This document shows positions 7,156 to 11,525 of a stretch of 11,525 nucleotides of DNA, one piece after another (position 1 is the stretch's first letter; each line of letters begins with the position of its first letter). The position numbers were made by a program, and so were the translations under genes. The notes beneath the pieces are model-generated. The model ran no database searches and was not told the origin of the DNA. It was given only the letters and a program-made list of their open reading frames with translations. Origin of the DNA: Deltaproteobacteria bacterium (GTDB lineage: Bacteria > Desulfobacterota > DSM-4660 > Desulfatiglandales > Desulfatiglandaceae). The DNA lies in assembly GCA_003646995.1 (NCBI GenBank), contig QMLZ01000077.1, positions 1 to 11,525 of the forward strand, given 5' to 3'.

Positions 7156-7996
7156 ACCAGGCTATGACGGATTCATAGGGTCTTGGTTAATACAAGGTGC
7201 CCATAGTATCCTGGTGGATGTGGGTCCGGCCAATACTGCAGAGCGACTCATAGCAAGACTGGAGGATTTGGGGATATCTGAGCTAGATTATGTGCTCATA
7301 ACTCACATTCATATTGACCATGCGGGGGCCCTCGGTCCAGTGCTTTCGAGGTACCCTGGGGCAATGGCGGTATGCCATGAAAAGGCAGTAAACCACGTGG
7401 TGGACCCCCAAAAGCTATGGCAAGGAAGTCTTAAGGTTCTGGGGGATGTGGCAAAAATGTACGGGCCTCCCAAACCCGTATCTCCCCAAAGAGTAATGCC
7501 GCACACGGGGGCAAGAGTTGAAGGGCTGTTGATCATAGATACGCCGGGCCATGCCCCACACCACCTTTGTTATGAATATGAAGGACGCTTGTTTGCAGGC
7601 GAGGCAGCAGGAAATTACCTTAACCTTGGTGACAAGGATTATCTAAGACCTGCGACACCACCAAGGTTTTTTCTGGAAACATTTCTATCTTCCATAGACA
7701 GGCTCTTAGGTTTGCCTGATGAGCCAATATATTATGCGCATTTCGGTTTCGCCTCAAGCTCACACAGGATGTTAAGGAGGTTCAAGTCCCAAGTTCTCTT
7801 ATGGGCTGATTTGATCGAAAGGGAGATCAGCCAGGGTGGCGAAGGCTTGGTCGACAGGTGTGTGGAGAAACTTTTGAGGGAAGACGGCAATCTCCAAGCC
7901 TTCAATGAAATGGATCCTGAGGCGAAGAGGCGCGAGTTGAATTTCATGGCCAACGCGGTCAAGGGTTTCCTGGGGTATTTTGAAGAGAAAAATTGA
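7118..7996 (+). CDS. Metallo-beta-lactamase-fold hydrolase
   Basis: A 292-residue cytoplasmic metal-dependent hydrolase (no signal peptide or membrane segment). The N-terminal strands GSWLIQGAHSILVDVGP lead to the metal motif THIHIDH (H63, H65, D67, H68). Further ligands are H145 in DTPGHAPHH, E162 in FAGEAAG (where many relatives have Asp) and H208 in YYAHFGF. The likely centre is therefore a two-metal site of the general MBL type. A helical extension of about 75 residues follows the core (about 218-292). The substrate is not evident; lactonase, thioesterase or phosphodiesterase-like roles are all possible for this fold. The gene overlaps the MCE gene by 38 bases, with its own strong ribosome binding site. 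It is therefore the last gene of the Mla-type operon, not an independent unit. Confidence 0.9.
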   Translation: MKEPILIEIPQDEPGYDGFIGSWLIQGAHSILVDVGPANTAERLIARLEDLGISELDYVLITHIHIDHAGALGPVLSRYPGAMAVCHEKAVNHVVDPQKLWQGSLKVLGDVAKMYGPPKPVSPQRVMPHTGARVEGLLIIDTPGHAPHHLCYEYEGRLFAGEAAGNYLNLGDKDYLRPATPPRFFLETFLSSIDRLLGLPDEPIYYAHFGFASSSHRMLRRFKSQVLLWADLIEREISQGGEGLVDRCVEKLLREDGNLQAFNEMDPEAKRRELNFMANAVKGFLGYFEEKN

Positions 7997-8001
7997 AAGG
8001 T

Positions 8002-8031
8002 TTGACCAGATGTTTATTGTTTTAGTATAGT
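8002..8031 (+). promoter_or_regulatory. Sigma70-type promoter of the fur-feoA gene
   Basis: TTGACC (8002-8007) and TATAGT (8026-8031) are separated by 18 bases. Transcription would begin near 8038, leaving a leader of about 60 bases before the ATG at 8101. The promoter starts only a few bases after the hydrolase stop. I see no terminator between them, so read-through from the Mla operon is possible. Confidence 0.6.
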
Positions 8032-8074
8032 ATGCAAAATCTCGGTATGGTTGGCAGGCACACCTGGCTTTTTA

Positions 8075-8099
8075 ATATCATCATTAGAGGTGTTGATAT
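8075..8099 (+). promoter_or_regulatory. Palindrome overlapping the ribosome binding site of fur-feoA (candidate operator or RNA hairpin)
   Basis: ATATCATCA (8075-8083) and TGTTGATAT (8091-8099) pair at eight of nine positions around the 7-base centre TTAGAGG. The likely ribosome binding site AGAGGTG (8086-8092) lies in the centre and enters the right arm. On DNA this could be an autoregulatory operator for the Fur-type protein encoded just downstream. In RNA it would be a small hairpin partly covering the ribosome binding site. Neither is proven; it does not match the classical Fur box closely. Confidence 0.4.
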
Positions 8100-8100
8100 C

Positions 8101-8829
8101 ATGGGAGGAGTTAGTAATCAGACTGAAAAGGCCAATTTTCGTTCACTATTGGAGGCAGATGGGGCCGAACGTCTTGAAGACAAACTTAACATTATTGATG
8201 TGTTCCTCAGCACCGAAGGTCACATAACATTCGAGGAATTGATGGAGATCTTAAGGGAAAAGGGGTATGACTATGACAGGGACTTTGTCAGACAGACCCT
8301 TGATAGGATGGTGGAGCTAGGATTTGCCCAAAGGAAAAAATTCGAGTCCCAGCCGATCAGGTATGAGCACAGACATCTGGGTAGGCATCACGATCACCTA
8401 ATATGCACTAAGTGTGGTAAGATAATAGAGTTTAACGAACCGTCGATTGAGCAACTGCAGTTGGAGGTGGCACGCAGGCATGGGTTCCAGATGCTCCAAC
8501 ACAAAATGGAAATATATGGCCTTTGCTCTGAATGCACTGCCAGCCGTAAACCGCTTATGCCTCTTTCCATGGCAAAGGCTGGTGAGAAGGTGGTCATTAC
8601 AGATATCGTGGGCGGCGTTACAGCGAAAGGCCGACTTGCTTCCATGGGCCTGAGGCGGGGAGATTCGCTGGAAATAATAAGCAATGACGGGCGTGGAAGG
8701 CTTATCTTGGCCCATGATTGCACAAGGCTTGCACTTGGAAGGGGGATGGCACAAAAGATATTGGTTAGCCCTTCTGAAAAACACATAGAGCCAACTTGCA
8801 AAGATGAGGATGGAGGTCAGGCTGCCTAA
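8101..8829 (+). CDS. Fur-family regulator fused to a C-terminal FeoA domain
   Basis: A 242-residue cytoplasmic metal-responsive regulator. Residues about 25-90 are the winged-helix DNA-binding part (NIIDVFLSTEGHITFEELME, then FVRQTLDRMVELGFAQR). Residues about 90-148 are the Fur dimerisation and metal domain, with H96/H97/H99 in HHDHLICTKCG and the CxxC pairs C102/C105 and C142/C145 (structural zinc). Residues about 153-225 form a FeoA/SH3-like domain (PLSMAKAGEKVVITDIVGG, LASMGLRRGDSLEII, LALGRGMAQKILV), which in other proteins aids FeoB iron uptake or acts in DtxR-type regulators. The ATG at 8101 was chosen because AGAGGTG sits 8 bases before it; an ATG at 8032 in frame would overlap the promoter and add 23 unlike residues. 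Repression of iron uptake is the likely job. No feoB is in the window. The 3' end overlaps the convergent kinase gene by 4 bases. Confidence 0.9.
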   Translation: MGGVSNQTEKANFRSLLEADGAERLEDKLNIIDVFLSTEGHITFEELMEILREKGYDYDRDFVRQTLDRMVELGFAQRKKFESQPIRYEHRHLGRHHDHLICTKCGKIIEFNEPSIEQLQLEVARRHGFQMLQHKMEIYGLCSECTASRKPLMPLSMAKAGEKVVITDIVGGVTAKGRLASMGLRRGDSLEIISNDGRGRLILAHDCTRLALGRGMAQKILVSPSEKHIEPTCKDEDGGQAA

Positions 8830-9500
8830 GCAATTCGCTGCAGCAGCCTCCTGAGCCTGTCGCGCACAGACCTTATGAGTTTTTCGGCGGTGCTGCGATT
8901 ATTGTACATCGCTTTTTCCCGGGCCGAAACGGTTTCAGGGACATGACGTAATCTCATCTTTATCAAAGCCATTTCGTCATCGCGAACGAGACGTTCGTAA
9001 ATCTTAGTAAGGGGATAGATCCGGCACTCGCTGGCCGAGACGGATGCTGCCCAGTCCAATATGAAAGGGTTTCCATCAGGTGACACTAGCACGTTGGGAG
9101 TCCTTTTTAGGTCGCAGTGAGCAATGCCTCGTTTGTGAAAGGCGTCCAAAAGTTCTTTCAGCTTTTGAAAAAATGGTTGACCAAGTCCGCCTTCTTCTTC
9201 GGCTTGCTTAACGGTTTTGCCTTCGACAAATTCTGTTACTATGGCAATTCCTTCAAGCACTCCGTAGTACCTGGGAACACCTTGTATTCCTGCCAATCTT
9301 CTATAGGCCTTTGCTTCCCGCCAAATGAGAAAGCGACCGAAGAGGTTCCTGTAAAAGAAACTGTTGCGGCTAAAGTCTTTCACGATGAGCCGTTTACCTT
9401 TTTCCTCAACGAGCCATATTATGGGGCGCGTGCTGCTCGGAGGCCTGATTATCCTGGAAGCCTTTTGAGGCAAGTTCTCCAACGTGATGGATAGATGCAT
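8826..9500 (-). CDS. Small protein-kinase-fold protein (Kdo/WaaP or RIO-like kinase)
   Basis: A 224-residue protein with the marks of an active kinase-like fold: K41 in RLIVKDF (ATP lysine), E62 in REAKAYRRL (helix C glutamate), and the hinge-like VTEFVEGKTV (88-97). The catalytic loop is HCDLKRTPNVLV with D130 and N136, and D149 in FILDWAAS stands where DFG normally is. The short size and ILDWA form resemble lipopolysaccharide (Kdo) kinases and RIO/Bud32-like kinases more than eukaryotic-type Ser/Thr kinases. The C-terminal 40 residues are strongly basic (about 190-224) and may bind membrane or nucleic acid. No membrane segment is present. The ATG comes one base after the hypD stop, so it is translationally coupled to hydrogenase maturation genes, an unexpected place. 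Substrate is unknown: a sugar of lipid A core or a protein are both possible. Confidence 0.8.
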   Translation of the reverse strand: MHLSITLENLPQKASRIIRPPSSTRPIIWLVEEKGKRLIVKDFSRNSFFYRNLFGRFLIWREAKAYRRLAGIQGVPRYYGVLEGIAIVTEFVEGKTVKQAEEEGGLGQPFFQKLKELLDAFHKRGIAHCDLKRTPNVLVSPDGNPFILDWAASVSASECRIYPLTKIYERLVRDDEMALIKMRLRHVPETVSAREKAMYNNRSTAEKLIRSVRDRLRRLLQRIA

Positions 9501-9501
9501 G

Positions 9502-10596
9502 TCAGCCCATGTGATACTTGAAGTACGCCGAACACGTGCCCTCGCTGGATACCATGCAAGGGCCTACAGGCGTTCTTGGGGTACAGCGTGTCCTAAAAAG
9601 TTTACAGTCCGGTGGCCTTACAGCACCTCTCAGAATTTCCGCACATCGACAGCCGGGCGGATCTTGTGCAGGAGGAACTTCAAGATCAAAGCGTCTCCTG
9701 GCATCATGATTGCTATATCGGGACCGGATGGCTAGACCGCTGGCGGGAATCATCCCTAGTCCGCGCCAAGGAGCATCACAAGGCTCAAACACAATACGCA
9801 TCATGTCCAGTGCCTGCTGGTTCCCGGAGGCCTGGACTCCTCTTACGTACTGTATTTCCACCTCAGCCCGGCCGTCCCTAAGCTGCTCCGCAAGCATGAG
9901 TATCCCTTGGAGGATGTCCACTGGCTCGAAGCCGACCACAACACATGGAGTATTATACATCCTTGCGATCTCCTCGTAGGGGGAGGTGCCTATGACTGTG
10001 GTTACGTGGCCCGGACAAATGAACCCATCAACATGAAGGTCGCCGCTTTGAAGCAGCGCATGCATGGCTGGCGGAAGGAGCTTGTGTGCGGACAAGACGA
10101 AGAAGTTTTCAACTGAGTTATCGCTTGCCGTTTTAATGGCAGCCGCCACGGTAGGCGCCGTTGTTTCAAAACCGATTCCCAAGAATGTGACCTTCTTATC
10201 GGGGTTGTCCCTCGCAATTTTGAGCGCGTCAAAAGTTGAGTACACAACACGGACGTCCGCCCCTTGGGCCTTTTCCTCCTGAAGTGAAGACTCTGTTCCG
10301 GGGACGCGAATCATGTCACCGAAGGTGGTGACTATTACATCGGGGATCCTGGCAAGCTTAACGGATCGATCAACTTCTTCTATGGAAGTGACACATACGG
10401 GGCATCCGGGTCCTGAGACCAGCTCCACATTGTCGCCGAGAAGACCCCTGATGCCATGTTTGGAAATGGCCATGGTATGTGTGCCGCAGATTTCCATGAG
10501 CCGTATCGGCCTGTTGATTGCGGTGGTTGTTTCCCTTATTCGCTTTACCAAGGTCTCAGCCAGTCCTCTATCTCTGTACTCTTCAACGTATTTCAT
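9502..10596 (-). CDS. hypD: HypD, [NiFe]-hydrogenase maturation Fe-S protein
   Basis: HypD acts with HypC as scaffold for the Fe(CN)2CO unit that is inserted into [NiFe] hydrogenases. The 364 residues carry the family motifs: MEICGTHTMAISKHG with C37, SGPGCPVCV with C65 and C68, VTTFGDMIRVPG, FLGIGFETTAP, and a cysteine-rich C-terminus (CRCAEILRG, PPDCKLFRTRC, PCMVSSEGTC) that should bind a [4Fe-4S] cluster. The E. coli protein has a further cysteine in the GKCKP segment where this one reads GAVRP; I recall the same absence in other bacterial HypDs. I chose the ATG at 10594-10596, which has GAGGA 4 bases upstream and fits the usual HypD N-terminus (MKYVEEYRDRG). The frame is open 55 codons further, but that stretch overlaps hypF and is unlike the family. 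The gap to hypF is 7 bases. Confidence 0.96.
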   Translation of the reverse strand: MKYVEEYRDRGLAETLVKRIRETTTAINRPIRLMEICGTHTMAISKHGIRGLLGDNVELVSGPGCPVCVTSIEEVDRSVKLARIPDVIVTTFGDMIRVPGTESSLQEEKAQGADVRVVYSTFDALKIARDNPDKKVTFLGIGFETTAPTVAAAIKTASDNSVENFFVLSAHKLLPPAMHALLQSGDLHVDGFICPGHVTTVIGTSPYEEIARMYNTPCVVVGFEPVDILQGILMLAEQLRDGRAEVEIQYVRGVQASGNQQALDMMRIVFEPCDAPWRGLGMIPASGLAIRSRYSNHDARRRFDLEVPPAQDPPGCRCAEILRGAVRPPDCKLFRTRCTPRTPVGPCMVSSEGTCSAYFKYHMG

Positions 10597-10603
10597 AACA
10601 TCC

Positions 10604-11525
10604 TCATAAGAAATCACCTTTTCGGCCAACGGCCTTAAGGCCTGCACAAACCGCCTGCCCCAATGACAGCCCTCCATCGTTCGTGGGCACCAACCTGTGC
10701 GAATATACTGTAAAACCTTTGGCTTCAAGTGCTTCATGGAGTCCCGAGAGCAGGGTTGCATTCTGAAATGAGCCCCCGCTCAGCACCACGTCCAAGAGTC
10801 CTGTCTCCCTGCCGATATCGGAGGCAATGCTCGCGAATATACCAATGAGTGACCTATGAAAGCGGCTGCTGATCACCCTTGCGGAGACTCCGTCCATGAT
10901 ATCTTTTACCACTGATCGGATAAGTTCGGTCACTACCAGTATGCGCATTCCCTTCTCGATTCTAATTGTGGTAGGGTAGGCCCCACAGTCCCCTTTGGCT
11001 TGTGTCATTTCCAGCTCAATGGCAGCCTGCCCTTCATAGGCTATGGCATCCCTCAGCCCAATCAGGGAGGCCACTGCGTCAAAGAGCCTGCCACAACTTG
11101 AGGTCAGGGGAGAATTCATTCCTTTTAGTGCCATCCTCAACACTATTTCGGCGTCCTTGCGTTTCAGGCGGGAGACGAAGGGTATGGGAAGGTCAAAAAG
11201 CTCATCTCCAAAAGACCTGTAAAGATAGATCAAAGCCATGCGCCAGGGTTGCTTTGCCGCCATGTCGCCTCCTGGCTGCGGTATGTAATCGAGATGGCCG
11301 ATCCTGGTGTAAGATGTCAGATCGGCCACAAGAAACTCGCAGCCCCATATCTTACCGTCTTCCCCCATACCAGTGCCATCCATGGCAAGGCCTATAACCG
11401 GGCCTGAAAGGCCGTGTTCGGCCATGCAGCTCACGATATGTGCATGGTGGTGCTGAACGGTAATCACGGGATACTTGTTTTGGGCCTTGGCAAATCTTGT
11501 GCTCAGGTAATCAGGATGCAGATCG
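10604..11525 (-). CDS. hypF: HypF, carbamoyltransferase for hydrogenase maturation (partial, N-terminus beyond right edge)
   Basis: HypF activates carbamoyl phosphate and passes the carbamoyl group to HypE as the first step in making the cyanide ligands of [NiFe] hydrogenase. Only the last 306 residues are in the window, out of roughly 750 usual for the family. This is the Kae1/TsaD-like carbamoyltransferase domain. It begins with DLHPDYLSTRFA and the metal/nucleotide motif VQHHHAH, then GLAMDGTGMGEDGKIWGCEFL, SSCGRLFDAVASLIG, YEGQAAIELE, VVLSGGSFQN and a C-terminal NDGGLSLGQAVCAG. The acylphosphatase, zinc-finger and YrdC-like parts must lie to the right of the window. The reading frame is intact throughout. 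hypD follows after 7 bases, without hypC between them. Confidence 0.95.
   Translation of the reverse strand, partial: DLHPDYLSTRFAKAQNKYPVITVQHHHAHIVSCMAEHGLSGPVIGLAMDGTGMGEDGKIWGCEFLVADLTSYTRIGHLDYIPQPGGDMAAKQPWRMALIYLYRSFGDELFDLPIPFVSRLKRKDAEIVLRMALKGMNSPLTSSCGRLFDAVASLIGLRDAIAYEGQAAIELEMTQAKGDCGAYPTTIRIEKGMRILVVTELIRSVVKDIMDGVSARVISSRFHRSLIGIFASIASDIGRETGLLDVVLSGGSFQNATLLSGLHEALEAKGFTVYSHRLVPTNDGGLSLGQAVCAGLKAVGRKGDFL

Noticed and set aside
8032..8100. Upstream ATG giving a 23-residue longer Fur-FeoA protein
   Set aside because: That ATG directly follows the -10 element, around the expected transcription start, and has no ribosome binding site; the added residues do not resemble Fur.
8394..8801. 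Two long minus-strand frames opposite the Fur-FeoA gene
   Set aside because: Both mirror conserved Fur and FeoA segments, and have no motif of their own.
10597..10761. 55-codon N-terminal extension of HypD
   Set aside because: The stretch lies mostly inside hypF in another frame and is unlike the HypD N-terminus. The ATG at 10594-10596 has a fitting ribosome binding site.
1..11525. CRISPR arrays, tRNA or rRNA genes, insertion sequences, phage or toxin-antitoxin genes
   Set aside because: I looked for regular repeats, transposase or integrase motifs and RNA gene landmarks and saw none; nearly all of the window is covered by intact genes.

Overview
The window looks like the chromosome of an anaerobic, hydrogenase-carrying Gram-negative bacterium. 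A member of the Desulfobacterota (former Deltaproteobacteria) is my best guess. The reasons are a Mla-type lipid transporter (which implies an outer membrane), a permease with an N-terminal STAS domain, [NiFe]-hydrogenase maturation genes, a multi-receiver hybrid kinase and a Fur protein fused to FeoA. No lineage marker such as an rRNA is present, so this is inference.

Layout. (1) Positions 1-2996, minus strand: a three-gene phosphorelay of a soluble hybrid histidine kinase (REC-HisKA-HATPase-REC-REC), a stand-alone Hpt protein overlapping it by 4 bases, and a receiver-GGDEF protein cut by the left edge. The relay probably ends in control of c-di-GMP synthesis. (2) Positions 2997-3249: a divergent intergenic region of 253 bases. 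(3) Positions 3250-7996, plus strand: a tight five-gene operon. It encodes a membrane sensor (cyclic-nucleotide-binding fold, PAS, one membrane helix, extracytoplasmic domain), a STAS-MlaE permease, a MlaF ATPase, a short MCE/MlaD protein and a metallo-beta-lactamase-fold hydrolase. Gaps are 2, 8 and 2 bases, then a 38-base overlap. (4) Positions 8002-8829, plus strand: a separate transcription unit with a good sigma70-type promoter, a palindrome over the ribosome binding site and a Fur-FeoA fusion gene. (5) Positions 8826-11525, minus strand: hypF (C-terminal part), hypD and a small kinase-like gene. The kinase gene starts one base after the hypD stop and meets the Fur gene tail-to-tail with a 4-base overlap.

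How the parts may work together. Region 3 looks like an outer-membrane lipid-asymmetry transporter with its own sensor and an accessory hydrolase. The divergent phosphorelay with a GGDEF output could supply a nucleotide signal, and the sensor has an intact-looking nucleotide phosphate-binding cassette, but this link is a hypothesis. Region 5 matures [NiFe] hydrogenase (Fe-cyanide assembly); hypC and hypE are not next to hypD here. The least ordinary items are the sensor fused into the Mla operon, the divergent short MlaD, the Fur-FeoA fusion with its palindrome, and the kinase-like gene coupled to hypD. Nothing here is clearly a wholly new system.
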